From IMG/VR virus record IMGVR_UViG_3300043571_000313, positions 1 to 64,000 of that record: a DNA stretch of 64,000 nt; one strand, written 5' to 3'. The position numbers and the translations under genes were made by a program. The notes beneath the pieces were generated by a model, which did no database searches, was not told the DNA's origin, and worked only from the letters and a program-made list of their open reading frames with translations. This document shows, piece after piece, positions 1-8,879 of this stretch; within the stretch, counting starts at the first letter, position 1, and each line of letters begins with the position of its first letter. The stretch comes from a virus.

Positions 1-1
1 T

Positions 2-193
2 ACGAACTACAGCAACATCGAACTCACACCCGCCACGACATACGACTACCGCGTGTACGCCGTGAATGGCGTAGGTGACTCGACGGTAAGCAACACCGCG
101 ACGGCTACAACCCCTGCGGGCGGTGGAGGTGGCGGGCCGTCCGGCACCGCAACCATTGGGACGCTCAACATTAACACTATGAACATCCAATGA
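2..193 (+). CDS. C-terminal end of a fibronectin type III domain tail protein (partial)
   Basis: The window opens inside this gene; only the last 63 residues are visible. They read as the end of an Fn3 domain (TPATTYDYRVYAVNGVGDS, then a Gly-rich linker and a short tail ending NTMNIQ). Fn3 modules are common in phage tail-tip and fibre proteins, where they act as adhesive or spacer domains. Its stop overlaps the start of the next gene by ATGA, so it is translationally coupled to the lysis cassette. The true length and N-terminal function cannot be seen. Confidence 0.7.
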   Translation, partial: TNYSNIELTPATTYDYRVYAVNGVGDSTVSNTATATTPAGGGGGGPSGTATIGTLNINTMNIQ

Positions 194-495
194 GGCTCCT
201 GCCGGTAAATCTCAAGGCCACTCTCCTGTGGCTCACCGATGCCACGACCGAGTGCTGCAACGGGTTCCTGCGCGGCCTGCTGCCGGGCACGGGCGTCGGC
301 GGCGTAGCGGTCGCTCAGACCGACACCACGGATGTGTCCACGCTATCCTGGGCCGGCTTTGGTGGCGTGTTCGTTACGGCGATGAGCAACGGCATCGTGC
401 ATGTCGTGGTCTGGCACCGCACCAATCCGATCCCGAATCCGTTCCGCCGGTCGGACCAAATGCTTCTGCCGATTCGCAACTCATCTTCCACATGA
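190..495 (+). CDS. Small membrane protein, holin-like
   Basis: This 101-residue protein has two stretches rich in hydrophobic residues (about 5-30 and 34-75) and a polar C-terminus starting at NPIPNPF. The shape and the position before a lipoprotein and an XhlA-like protein suggest a phage holin-type protein that would permeabilise the inner membrane. It starts inside the stop of the Fn3 gene (ATGA) and ends in an ATGA overlap with the lipoprotein gene. I do not recognise a family by sequence; the function is inferred from context. Confidence 0.45.
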   Translation: MRLLPVNLKATLLWLTDATTECCNGFLRGLLPGTGVGGVAVAQTDTTDVSTLSWAGFGGVFVTAMSNGIVHVVVWHRTNPIPNPFRRSDQMLLPIRNSSST

Positions 496-695
496 AACGC
501 CTCATCCTGCTTCTCCCGCTGCTTGGCGCTGGCTGCGTCAGCAAGCACACGCTGCCCACCAACGCCTTCATGCAGGACGTGGAGTCCAAGATCACAACGC
601 CGTGGGGCTCGCACACGCTGGTCATCGGGATGGCCGCGACGGGCGAGGCGGCGAAGAACGTGTCGCTGCCCGAGCCGGTGCCGAAGAAAAAATGA
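492..695 (+). CDS. Small lipoprotein, possible outer spanin
   Basis: 67 residues. The N-terminus MKRLILLLPLLGAGC is a lipoprotein signal peptide with a lipobox-like LGAGC (Cys15). The mature part ends with a lysine run. In Gram-negative phages a small lipoprotein in the lysis cassette is often the Rz1-type outer spanin; here there is no obvious inner spanin partner, so it may just be a lipoprotein. It overlaps both neighbours by ATGA, which supports its reality. Confidence 0.5.
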   Translation: MKRLILLLPLLGAGCVSKHTLPTNAFMQDVESKITTPWGSHTLVIGMAATGEAAKNVSLPEPVPKKK

Positions 696-925
696 ACTAC
701 GACCCGCACAGTCCTGACTCGATGTTCACTCGCATCATGGAAAAGCTCGAAGACATCGACGCGCGTACAACGCGGATCGAGACTCAGGTGAACTTGACCA
801 ACGGGCGCGTCGGTCATCTGGAGCGGTGGCGCGAAATGGCTCGCGCGCACATCAAAGCGATTTCCGCCATCACCTCGATGGTCATTGGTGCGCTTATCTG
901 GGCCGTTGAGAAGGTGTTTTTTTGA
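692..925 (+). CDS. XhlA-like small membrane-anchored lysis protein
   Basis: 77 residues, starting at MNYDPHS (overlapping the previous stop by ATGA) rather than at upstream starts in the same frame. Residues 10-50 form an amphipathic, coiled-coil-like helix (MEKLEDIDARTTRIETQV) followed by a single C-terminal membrane segment (about 56-72, AISAITSMVIGALIW). This layout matches haemolysin XhlA-type phage proteins, which associate with holins at the inner membrane. No endolysin lies next to it in the window. Confidence 0.55.
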   Translation: MNYDPHSPDSMFTRIMEKLEDIDARTTRIETQVNLTNGRVGHLERWREMARAHIKAISAITSMVIGALIWAVEKVFF

Positions 926-943
926 TATGAACCCGGAAGGCGC

Positions 944-971
944 TTGACCGAAGTGTAGCCTCTTTTACTAG
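944..971 (+). promoter_or_regulatory. Candidate sigma70-like promoter
   Basis: TTGACC (944-949) and TACTAG (966-971) are separated by 16 bases in the short gap between the lysis cassette and the next gene. The -35 matches 5 of 6 consensus bases, the -10 matches 4 of 6. Prediction only. Confidence 0.3.
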
Positions 972-982
972 GTAACTCATCC
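972..982 (+). promoter_or_regulatory. GTAACTCATCC motif, copy 1
   Basis: An exact 11-base match to 9890-9900. Both copies lie in short untranslated gaps shortly before a gene start (10 and 15 bases) in the late structural region. It may be a shared late regulatory or leader element. Confidence 0.3.
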
Positions 983-992
983 CCCAAATTCC

Positions 993-1403
993 ATGCCGCT
1001 CCAGTATTCGGAAACTCTTCGCAACGCACAGCTGGACGCCATTGAGACCGTGATCGGGGCCTCCGCCGTCCTGCGCATATACGATCTCACGGGCGCCGCT
1101 CCTGCCAACACTGCGGCTGCGATCGTGGCGACCACTCTGGTCTCGATCTCATTGCCGGCGGATTGGATGGCCGCCGCCAGCGCGGGCTCCAAGGTGAAAA
1201 ATGGGGCGTGGTCCGCTGTTGCGAGCGGATCTGGAACTGCAGACTTTTTTCGGATCTTCTCCTCGGACGGCACGACCTGCCACGGGCAGGGCACCGTGAC
1301 GCTGACGGGCGGCGGTGGAGACATGACGCTGGACGGGGTTGGCATCACTGCCGGACAAACGGTCACGGTCAACACGTTCACGATCAATCGCGGAAACGCC
1401 TAA
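993..1403 (+). CDS. Phage structural protein of the 'ALRNAQLDAI...LRIYDLTG' type
   Basis: 136 residues. The N-terminal pattern (ETLRNAQLDAIETVIGASAVLRIYDLTG) and the C-terminal beta-rich Gly/Thr segment (DGVGITAGQTVTVNTFTI) are characteristic of a small protein family often found next to tail or decoration genes of siphoviruses and podoviruses. Its exact place in the virion is not known to me. It is followed two bases later by the next gene of the same module. Confidence 0.6.
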   Translation: MPLQYSETLRNAQLDAIETVIGASAVLRIYDLTGAAPANTAAAIVATTLVSISLPADWMAAASAGSKVKNGAWSAVASGSGTADFFRIFSSDGTTCHGQGTVTLTGGGGDMTLDGVGITAGQTVTVNTFTINRGNA

Positions 1404-1405
1404 CC

Positions 1406-1834
1406 ATGGCCGACAACGTACAGATCACCGCCGGCTCTGGCACTGCGGTCAGCACCGACGAGATCGACGGCGTACACATCCAGCGAGTGAAGGTCGGCCA
1501 CGGTGCCGACGGCAAATACTCCGACGTCTCGCTCGCCGAACCCCTGCCGATCCAGGCATCGCGGACGGACGACCTGCTGGTAGCCCTCTCGCGCATCGTG
1601 CGCCTGCTCGAGTCGTCCGGCGTTGTCGATCAGCAGCAGCGCCAGCGTGTTTCGGTGGATATTTTTCCGGCGACGATCCCGACCGTCACAACCGTCACAA
1701 CCGTCACAACCGTGGCCACGGTCAGCTCTCTCACGAACGCTGCTGCCATCGCCGGCATGGACCGGGAGCAGTACATCAACATCGCCCGGAACGCCTATGC
1801 GAACGGGATTCGCGCAGCTTTGACCTTCGCCTAA
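1406..1834 (+). CDS. Small structural protein of the 'MADNVQITAGSGT...RVKVGHGADG' type
   Basis: 142 residues starting at ATG 1406, two bases after the preceding stop. The N-terminal half (ITAGSGTAVSTDEIDGVHIQRVKVGHGADG) is a recurring opening of small phage virion-associated proteins that sit next to the preceding family. Residues about 93-106 are a Val-Thr-Thr repeat encoded by a 9-base tandem repeat. The C-terminus has a helical segment (DREQYINIARNAYANGI). Function unknown; probably a decoration or tail-associated component. Confidence 0.6.
   Translation: MADNVQITAGSGTAVSTDEIDGVHIQRVKVGHGADGKYSDVSLAEPLPIQASRTDDLLVALSRIVRLLESSGVVDQQQRQRVSVDIFPATIPTVTTVTTVTTVATVSSLTNAAAIAGMDREQYINIARNAYANGIRAALTFA
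1682..1708 (+). repeat. Tandem 9-base repeat inside a structural gene
   Basis: Three perfect copies of ACCGTCACA encode a Thr-Val-Thr repeat, followed by a diverged fourth unit. It probably expands and contracts by slippage. Confidence 0.8.
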
Positions 1835-1840
1835 ATAATT

Positions 1841-4483
1841 ATGCCCGCTCTAACTGCGAACAACCTCACCAAGCAGGTCGACCTCCCGGTATGGGAATGG
1901 ACGCGGTTTGCGCCAGCCGTGTCGTCCGCACTCTCGTCGTCGTGCAGCGCGGATAACGGCAACTTTCTGCCGTCCGAGCATGGCCGCTACATCTACTACC
2001 TGATTTCCGCCACGCAGTTCGTCCGCTACGATACGTGGACGGACATGTACCAGCAGTTGCAGTCGCCGCCGTTTACGCCCGCGACGATGACTGCGATGAA
2101 GTTCGCCGGGGCGCTTGGACCCGAAGGGGAGGTCATTTCCGCGACCTCGACCACGCTGCAACTCCCGGCAATTACGCAGGGCAGCATGGTGGGCTACGAT
2201 GTGGTGATCGTTAGCGGTACGGGTGCCGGACAGCGGCGCACCATCACTGCGGTTGCTGATCCGGTGGTAGCGGACAGTGGTATTGCCACGGCGGTCGCCA
2301 ACGCGCTCGGTGGCATCACGCTTACGGATACCCTCAAGGCTTTCACCTTTAACCAGTATGAGGGCTACACGTTGCGCGTGGCGAACACGCCAGCCGGTAG
2401 CTCGGGCCAGATTCGCCGCATTTTGAGCAATACCGCGACGGTGTTGACGGTTGGTGACACCACGCAAATGAACCGGCCTTGGAATAACCCGGCCATTTTT
2501 GCGCCCGCCATTTCGGCGACGGCAGGGTCGCAGACGTTTTACAGCATCGAATCGCAAGTGGTGACGGTTGATTCAGCGTGGGCTACGACGCCGGATGCCA
2601 CGTCGGTATTCCGCATCCAAAGCGGCATGATTCTACTTGGCTCTGGTGGCGGAACGACGGCCACGCCGGCCGCGCCGTTCTACTCGATGCAGGCGTATGA
2701 CATCCTGACGGATACGTGGTACATCCTGCCCGCCTACACGAACAACTACGTGGCGACGCTGACGGATTTGTCCATCGAGCGCACGACGGAGAACTCGTCG
2801 ATCTGGGAGCGTGGCATTGCGACGGGCGGCACCAACACGACGCTCGTGGATGCCACACGCGGCGTAGATGTCGCCGCGTGGCACACAAATCAGTGGGCGG
2901 GCTACTGGGTTTTCGTGTATTCAGGCACAGGGGCGGGGAATATCCGCCGGATCGACAGCAACACCGGCACCACGCTGACTTTTACCGCCCACCTTTCGCC
3001 CAACACCGACACGACCAGCCGCTACCTTATCCTCGGCTTCGACGCGGGCACGGCGACGGCGGGTGCGGCCTCGACGCTGACGGACTCGACGAAGGCGTGG
3101 GCGACAAACCGCTGGGCCAACTACGTCGTGCGCATCCTGCACGGCACCGGCATCGGGCAGACGCGCATCATCGCCTCAAACACGGCGACGGTTCTGACGG
3201 TGCAGAATGCGTGGAGCACCACCCCAGACAACACGTCGGTGTTCGCGATTCAGGCCAACCCGGACACGCTGTATCTGGTGAGCGGCGGTAACGCTGCGAT
3301 CCTGATGCACAATATGGATTCGATGGTCGCCACGTTTGGGCGACAGCAGGACTGGGGCATCGCTCGCAATGCGTCGGCAGTCGTCGGAGCCAATCAGCCG
3401 GTGGCAATTGCCTCCGCAACGTGGTCGGGAAATGTCGCCACGGTAACGACCGCGCACGCTCATCAGTTCAAAGTCGGCGACTCGGTAACTGTGTCCGGCA
3501 TCACGACGACCACCGCGCTCAACACCACCGCAACGATCACGACTGTGGCGTCTGCGACCACGTTCGCCTACGCGCTGACGGGCAGCGGATCGCCAACTGT
3601 AACGGCTCAATCCACCACGACGCTAACCGACGCCACGAAAAATTGGACGACGAACGAGCACGCTGGGCGGCTGGTCTACCTCAACACGGCGGCAATCACC
3701 GCCGCCTCGGGATCGGCCGCAGGGCAGGTGGTGCGCATCTCAAGCAACACGGCCACCACGCTGACCTTTGCGGCGACGGTCACCGCCCCGACGAACGGCG
3801 TCAGCCGCTACTCAATCGCTCGTGGAGACGCCATCGGCACATTGGACTTCGGCGTGGCAACGGGCACGCAGTCCACCACCACGATCCAGGACACCACCAA
3901 AACGTGGGCGGTCAACATCTGGGCGGGTCGCCGCGTGCGCGTGCTCACCTCGGGCGGTCCCATTGAGGTCATTATTGCCAGCAACACGGTCAACACGCTG
4001 ACCGTCGCGACCATAACGCTTCCGGTCACGCTCGTGACGCAGTACGCGATTCTTGAGGGCAACGCCAAAGGCGTCGGCACCAACGCCAACTGGATCTTCG
4101 GCGCGAGCAACTCAGCGTATAAAGGGCGGTTTATCTTCATTGCACGCGGCGGCGGCGCTTACGGCTTTGAGCGGCTGGACCTGACAACGGATCGCATTAG
4201 CGTGATTAACACTTCACCACTCAGCGAGACGCTTACCACCGGCTCGATGACGGCCTACGATGGCGGCGACCGCATCTACTTCCACAAGGACGCCACGCAG
4301 CGGGTGTATTCGCTCGATGTCGTTACCGGCAAGATCAATGGCGCAAGCATGTTCCCGTATGCGGCCCCAACCGCAATCATCGGCAACCGCATGGAGGTTT
4401 TCACCACCAAGGACGGGCTCAAGTACCTCTGGCTCAACCGAGCCAGTTTCGCGGAATGCTTCCGGTGCTTGTTGTTCTGGTAA
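1841..4483 (+). CDS. Large repetitive virion protein (880 aa), probable tail or fibre component
   Basis: The protein consists largely of diverged repeats with two recurring cores: a 'TLTDxTKxWxxNxWAGxxVRI' segment followed by 'GxGxGQxRxIxSNTATxLTV'. At least five copies of each core are visible between about residues 130 and 720. The first 100 residues (VDLPVWEWTRFAPAVSSA...YIYYLIS) and the last 150 (Kelch-like FIFIARGGGAYGFERLDLTTD, then YDGGDRIYFHKD) are not repetitive. No catalytic motif is seen. I infer a beta-rich tail/fibre or surface-decoration protein. Confidence 0.6.
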   Translation: MPALTANNLTKQVDLPVWEWTRFAPAVSSALSSSCSADNGNFLPSEHGRYIYYLISATQFVRYDTWTDMYQQLQSPPFTPATMTAMKFAGALGPEGEVISATSTTLQLPAITQGSMVGYDVVIVSGTGAGQRRTITAVADPVVADSGIATAVANALGGITLTDTLKAFTFNQYEGYTLRVANTPAGSSGQIRRILSNTATVLTVGDTTQMNRPWNNPAIFAPAISATAGSQTFYSIESQVVTVDSAWATTPDATSVFRIQSGMILLGSGGGTTATPAAPFYSMQAYDILTDTWYILPAYTNNYVATLTDLSIERTTENSSIWERGIATGGTNTTLVDATRGVDVAAWHTNQWAGYWVFVYSGTGAGNIRRIDSNTGTTLTFTAHLSPNTDTTSRYLILGFDAGTATAGAASTLTDSTKAWATNRWANYVVRILHGTGIGQTRIIASNTATVLTVQNAWSTTPDNTSVFAIQANPDTLYLVSGGNAAILMHNMDSMVATFGRQQDWGIARNASAVVGANQPVAIASATWSGNVATVTTAHAHQFKVGDSVTVSGITTTTALNTTATITTVASATTFAYALTGSGSPTVTAQSTTTLTDATKNWTTNEHAGRLVYLNTAAITAASGSAAGQVVRISSNTATTLTFAATVTAPTNGVSRYSIARGDAIGTLDFGVATGTQSTTTIQDTTKTWAVNIWAGRRVRVLTSGGPIEVIIASNTVNTLTVATITLPVTLVTQYAILEGNAKGVGTNANWIFGASNSAYKGRFIFIARGGGAYGFERLDLTTDRISVINTSPLSETLTTGSMTAYDGGDRIYFHKDATQRVYSLDVVTGKINGASMFPYAAPTAIIGNRMEVFTTKDGLKYLWLNRASFAECFRCLLFW

Positions 4484-4487
4484 AACC

Positions 4488-4667
4488 ATGACCATCGCGA
4501 CCCTGATAGAACTGTTGCAGAATCGCCTCGCTGCGCTCGCCGAGAGGCGCGCGTTGCTAGTTCGCATCGGCGACATTGCTGGGGTCGTGGGGCTAGACGC
4601 CGAGCGCGACGAAACCGAATCCACACTCACGACGCTGAAAGGAACTCAGGCCGACGGGGGAGGTTAA
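4488..4667 (+). CDS. Small coiled-coil protein
   Basis: 59 residues, ATG at 4488, four bases after the preceding stop. It is a predicted helical protein (TLIELLQNRLAALAERRALLVRIGDIAGVV) with a Thr/Gly-rich tail. Unrecognised; its position between two repetitive structural genes suggests a virion or assembly accessory protein. Confidence 0.5.
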   Translation: MTIATLIELLQNRLAALAERRALLVRIGDIAGVVGLDAERDETESTLTTLKGTQADGGG

Positions 4668-4670
4668 TCC

Positions 4671-5468
4671 GTGCTCCTACTTTTCGGCACAGGCGGCACA
4701 GGCGGCCCGGGGGGAATTGCCGCCTCGCTGTCGCTCACCGAGGATGCCGACACGCTGAATGCGGCTGGCTCGGTGGCGGTGGCTGCACAGGCGGCACTCA
4801 CCGAGGTTGCTGACACGCTGACTGCGGCCGGATCGGTGCCAGTGGTCGCGCAGGCGGCGTTCACCGAGGTTGCTGATACGCTGACTGCGAATGGCCTGGT
4901 GCCAGTATCCGGTGCGCTGGTAGCCACGGAGGCCAGCGACACGCTTTCAAGCGCGGTCCTTGTCTCGGTTTCCGCAGCGGCCTCGCTTATTGAGGCATCC
5001 GACACGGTCACCTCGAGTGCCGGCGTTGTTGTTACTGCATCGCTCGTCGCAACAGAGGCGGCAGACACGCTGACAGCGTCCGGTGGCAGCGATTTTGGTG
5101 CTGTGTCCGGCACGCTCGTTGCGACCGAGGCTGCCGACACACTTACGGCGTCCGGGTCCGTATCGGTCAGGGCCAGCCTTTCGGCGGCGGAAGCCCCCGA
5201 TACCCTGGGAGCTGCCGGCTCGGTGCTAATCGTCGCAGTTGCGGTGATCACCGATCAGGCGGATACACTGACCTCGTCGGGCATCGTGCTCGATCCACGG
5301 TTTGCCGCGCTGGTGGCGACCGAGGCTTCGGACACGTCAAGCGCAGTGGCGGTCGCCTTTTTCCGCCCAGGATCGGTGGGAGGCGCCCGGCCTATTTCTG
5401 GATCTCCGAGCGGTTTTCTACCCGCTGGAACTGCAATCAATCGAACCCCTGAATACGCCGTGCCATGA
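4671..5468 (+). CDS. Repeat protein with about ten 'EaaDTLTaaGsV' units
   Basis: 265 residues from a GTG start preceded by GGGGGAGG. After a Gly-rich opening the protein is a string of roughly 21-25-residue units with the core E-x(2)-D-T-L-x(2)-A/S-G, for example TEVADTLTAAGSV and TEAADTLTASGSV. The last 50 residues (FRPGSVGGARPISGSPSG) are different. Regular Ala/Val/Thr repeats of this kind suggest an elongated beta structure such as a fibre shaft. No enzyme motif is seen. Ends in an ATGA overlap with the next gene. Confidence 0.6.
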   Translation: MLLLFGTGGTGGPGGIAASLSLTEDADTLNAAGSVAVAAQAALTEVADTLTAAGSVPVVAQAAFTEVADTLTANGLVPVSGALVATEASDTLSSAVLVSVSAAASLIEASDTVTSSAGVVVTASLVATEAADTLTASGGSDFGAVSGTLVATEAADTLTASGSVSVRASLSAAEAPDTLGAAGSVLIVAVAVITDQADTLTSSGIVLDPRFAALVATEASDTSSAVAVAFFRPGSVGGARPISGSPSGFLPAGTAINRTPEYAVP

Positions 5469-5782
5469 TCTATCTGAAGCAACACGACACAGCTCGGTAT
5501 ATCGAGCAGACCCTCTTACTCGGATCAGCGCCAATCAACCTGACGGGCTGCACTGTGCAACTGGTCTTCCGCAGGCTGCCTGCGGGAGATGTGTTCATCA
5601 GAACTGCAGAGGTCGTGGCGCCTGCTTCGGCGGGCATCGTCCGCTACCTGCCCGTCGCGGAGGATGTTTCAGTCCCAGGCGAATATGACCTCGAATGGGT
5701 GATCGCGTACCCCGACGGCTCCCGAATCAGCATTCCCACTCGACGGCCGGTGCGCATGACCATTCAAGCGGCGCTGGCTTGA
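5465..5782 (+). CDS. BppU-like beta-sandwich protein
   Basis: 105 residues. The pattern (LYLKQHDT...LLGSAPINLTGCTVQLVFRRL...GIVRYLPVAEDVSVPGEYDLEWVIAYPDG.RISIPT) resembles the N-terminal Ig-like domain of phage baseplate upper protein (BppU), which attaches fibres to a baseplate. It starts in an ATGA overlap with the repeat protein gene, so the two are probably co-translated and may work together. Assignment is by fold-level resemblance only. Confidence 0.5.
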   Translation: MIYLKQHDTARYIEQTLLLGSAPINLTGCTVQLVFRRLPAGDVFIRTAEVVAPASAGIVRYLPVAEDVSVPGEYDLEWVIAYPDGSRISIPTRRPVRMTIQAALA

Positions 5783-5813
5783 CGATAAAGTAACCCACGG
5801 ATATGCGTTTTCC

Positions 5814-7688
5814 ATGCCGCGCCGCCAGTCCGTACTAACATTCCGGCCGAAGGACGGAGGCTCTTTCGTCACGAGCGTCTCCATGGAGAACGCCGGTGCC
5901 GATAACTATGTCGCCAAGACGAACTGGAGGCGAGTGTCGGATCGCGAATGCACTCGCGAGGGGGATGTGCTGTTTCGGCCCAACACCGGGCTGGCGCAAG
6001 GAGTGCAGGCGCTCAACAGCACCGGGCCAGTAATCGGTTTGTGGGAGGCGGTTAGGCCGAATGGCGAGCGCGCGGTGGTGGCGGCGACAGCGACTACACT
6101 GTACAAGTACGTCTTTTCCAGCGGCACATGGTCGACCATTGGGACTGGGTACTCGGCCACCGGGAGGCGCTGGCAGGTCGAGTCGCTAGATGGATACCTC
6201 ATCTTCAACAACACGGTTGACCTGCCGTTCACGTACCGCGTGGAGGATGCCGGCGTTTCACCCATCCATGAACTGCGGGAGATCGGCGTAGCCGCAGTCG
6301 GGCACATCATGGTCTTTAATGGGTTCCTCATCTGCGGGGACTTGACGGAAATAATTGCCGCCGAACTGGCGGGCGTGATGAACAGCGGCAGCCCGTACGG
6401 CTTGGTGGCTTCCAACAAGGTGAACCGGATTCGGTATAAGCTCGCGTGGTCGGACTACAACGCTCCGCGCAACTGGGCACCGATCATCACAGGCACGATC
6501 CAGTCGGCTTCGAAGAACGTCGTCACACTCCAGTATCCGGTGACTGCGCTTCCCAACGGCGCCCGGGTTGGCGTGATCGGGGCCGGCGCTGACGGAGGCA
6601 TGCTGGGAGGAGATGAGGCGAACCCGGACGGCATCCTGATCACGAACGTAACCGGCGCGGTGCTCACGCTACAGGTGGCTGCGGACGCGGCGCTCACGTA
6701 TCCACTCACGGTTCAGGTCACAAGGTTCGCGGACGTCAGCACTTTCGCAGGCAGCGCGTCACTTCAGGACGACAGCGCAGGCATCCAGGGATTGAAGCCG
6801 CTGAACCGAGGCTTGTTTGCCGTTTACCGGGACACGGGGATCTTCCACGGACGGTACACGGGCGAGGTCGAGAACCCGTTTGTCTTCCAGCCGGTTTACT
6901 CGGGGCGCAACGTTCCGTTCTATCAGGACGCAATCCAAGAGCTGTTCGGCGATCGGCATGTGTACCCAACCGAGAACGCATTCTATGTTTACGACGGCAC
7001 CGGCGAGCCGACCCTGTTCGGGGCACTTGATGTCGTTTCGAGTGTGTTCTTCGACGGCATCACTGATGCAAACGCCTTTTCGGCGCACAACCCGATCACG
7101 AAGGAGCTGTGGTTTTTTGCGACGAACGGCGTACTCGCGTACGACTACCTTACGAACTCGGCCAGTTGGATTGACCGTGCGTACACTGCTGCGGCTTACG
7201 TCCGAAAGCCTGACGGCACATCATCTACGACCCCATCCGACTGGTGGTTCATCATGGCTAGGGCTGGTCGCGTCCTCTGCTATGGGCTAACCCACAACGG
7301 CGCGGGCACCTTCTTGCGCGTGAAAGACAGCGACGCAACCACCCAGGCGTACACGGCCCTGCTTCGTTCCGGGCTCATGTACGCGGGCGACGAGAACAAC
7401 GAGAAGGATCTCTATGCGTTCACGCCGATTCTCGGATCGCAAACCGGGCACGTCGACGTGCATGTGAGGTTGTACGGCTGCGACAACCCTGCGATCAGCC
7501 CAGAGCTGCTTTGCGACGTTCTTCTCGACGAGCCGACCGTCGTGAACGAGGTGTCCGTTTTCTTCAGGAACATATACTTCCAGGATGAGATCGAGGTGAC
7601 AGTGTCCGGCGTTCGGGTGGATCTTTCAGCGCGTCAATACAAGCTCGCGCGCGTCGGTTCCGATGGCGTGACTCGTTCCGCCTTTTGA
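5814..7688 (+). CDS. Probable tail hub/stabilisation-type protein (624 aa)
   Basis: The protein is rich in short beta strands with repeated WxxxxxG and YDG/YDY turns (for example YKYVFSSGTWSTIGTGYSATG, FNGFLICGD, AYDYLTNSASWIDRAYTAA), a pattern seen in beta-propeller-like podovirus tail and DNA-stabilisation proteins. No signal peptide or catalytic motif is visible. It lies between a BppU-like protein and a J-like fibre. Function inferred from this pattern and from position. Confidence 0.5.
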   Translation: MPRRQSVLTFRPKDGGSFVTSVSMENAGADNYVAKTNWRRVSDRECTREGDVLFRPNTGLAQGVQALNSTGPVIGLWEAVRPNGERAVVAATATTLYKYVFSSGTWSTIGTGYSATGRRWQVESLDGYLIFNNTVDLPFTYRVEDAGVSPIHELREIGVAAVGHIMVFNGFLICGDLTEIIAAELAGVMNSGSPYGLVASNKVNRIRYKLAWSDYNAPRNWAPIITGTIQSASKNVVTLQYPVTALPNGARVGVIGAGADGGMLGGDEANPDGILITNVTGAVLTLQVAADAALTYPLTVQVTRFADVSTFAGSASLQDDSAGIQGLKPLNRGLFAVYRDTGIFHGRYTGEVENPFVFQPVYSGRNVPFYQDAIQELFGDRHVYPTENAFYVYDGTGEPTLFGALDVVSSVFFDGITDANAFSAHNPITKELWFFATNGVLAYDYLTNSASWIDRAYTAAAYVRKPDGTSSTTPSDWWFIMARAGRVLCYGLTHNGAGTFLRVKDSDATTQAYTALLRSGLMYAGDENNEKDLYAFTPILGSQTGHVDVHVRLYGCDNPAISPELLCDVLLDEPTVVNEVSVFFRNIYFQDEIEVTVSGVRVDLSARQYKLARVGSDGVTRSAF

Positions 7689-7691
7689 TTT

Positions 7692-8879
7692 ATGGCACTC
7701 ATCGACAAAACATCGCCTCCGCAGCCGGTTCGCGGATCGTCGCCGCTCCCGAGCGCCTACCCGAAGACGCCGGCCGACGTACTTCGGCGCTTCCCGAGCA
7801 TGGTCGGGTTCGACCGCGAGGTTGCCGAGCACCACCGTCGGCTGCGCAGCTCCTTGTACTCCACCCTCGACGAGCTCGGCGTCAGCGCCAGCAAGACCGA
7901 CACAAAGGTGGGGGCGGTTGAGAGTCTAGTGTCGGTCGAATCGCGCTCCCGCCGGCAATCGGACGGATACCTCGAGGGCTACTATGCGTTGCGCGTGACC
8001 GCCGGCAATGTGGTAACCGGCATGAAGATCACCTCGGCGTCGGGTCCCGGGACGGAGATCAGCGACGTCACGTTTGCGGCTGCGAATTTCAGGATCTTCA
8101 ACGGGCTTACCGGAGTTCAGACCTTCGCGGTCGATGGGCTGGGCAACGTGTCGCTGGCCGGCACGATCACACTTTCGAGTTTGCAGGTCAGCGGACTCGG
8201 CGCTCTCGCGCTGTTGAACAGCGTCGCGTACGGCGACATCTCCGGGTCGAAGCCGCCGGTCAATGCCGACGTGACGCTGGCTGCGATCAACGGCGGACTG
8301 GCCATCACCGGCGGCGGGCTCCAGCTACTGTCCGGCGGCGCCGCTCTTCGTGGCGGTCAGACCGCGTACGATACCGGCCTCGGCTTCTGGCTCGGCGATG
8401 CCGCCGGCACCACCAAGTTTTCCATCGGCAACTCCGGCGGGAACAAGCTGACCTGGAATGGCAGCGCGCTCACGATGGTGGGAACCGTCACCGCGACGTC
8501 GGGTAACATTGCCGGATTCACGCTGGGTGCGAACGGCTTCACGTCTGGCGCCGGAGCCACCTACTTCAACATCAACACCGACGCGACGGCTGGTTTGACA
8601 ATGGGTGACGCGTCCGGCGACCAGGTCCGGTTGTTTACGGGGGTGGGAACTGCGCAAGCCTGCATCTACGACGCCGGCAGTCTGGCCGCGGAGATGAAGA
8701 AGGGGCAATTAAGCCTCTTCTCGTTTGCGGGCGACACCCGCATCTACTCGTCGAGCCTCGGAATAGTGTTCAGTTCCGACACGAACATCTACCGGACGGC
8801 TGCCAACCACCTGAAGACTGACGACGCGTTTACTGCGGTGGGCGTGATCACCGCCGCGTCATTCAACACCGTCCCGTAA
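7692..8879 (+). CDS. Tail fibre protein with J-like repeats
   Basis: 395 residues. After a helical N-terminus (residues 25-75, RFPSMVGFDREVAEHHRRLRSSLY), it has the 'GYYALRVTAGNVVTGMKITSASG...SDVTFAAANFRIFNG' block typical of the central fibre region of lambda J-type proteins (DUF1983-like) and an 'ALLNSVAYGDISGSKPPVNADVT' linker found in many fibres. The C-terminus is Gly/Thr/Ala-rich and presumably trimeric and receptor-facing. Its stop is immediately followed by the next GTG. Confidence 0.65.
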   Translation: MALIDKTSPPQPVRGSSPLPSAYPKTPADVLRRFPSMVGFDREVAEHHRRLRSSLYSTLDELGVSASKTDTKVGAVESLVSVESRSRRQSDGYLEGYYALRVTAGNVVTGMKITSASGPGTEISDVTFAAANFRIFNGLTGVQTFAVDGLGNVSLAGTITLSSLQVSGLGALALLNSVAYGDISGSKPPVNADVTLAAINGGLAITGGGLQLLSGGAALRGGQTAYDTGLGFWLGDAAGTTKFSIGNSGGNKLTWNGSALTMVGTVTATSGNIAGFTLGANGFTSGAGATYFNINTDATAGLTMGDASGDQVRLFTGVGTAQACIYDAGSLAAEMKKGQLSLFSFAGDTRIYSSSLGIVFSSDTNIYRTAANHLKTDDAFTAVGVITAASFNTVP

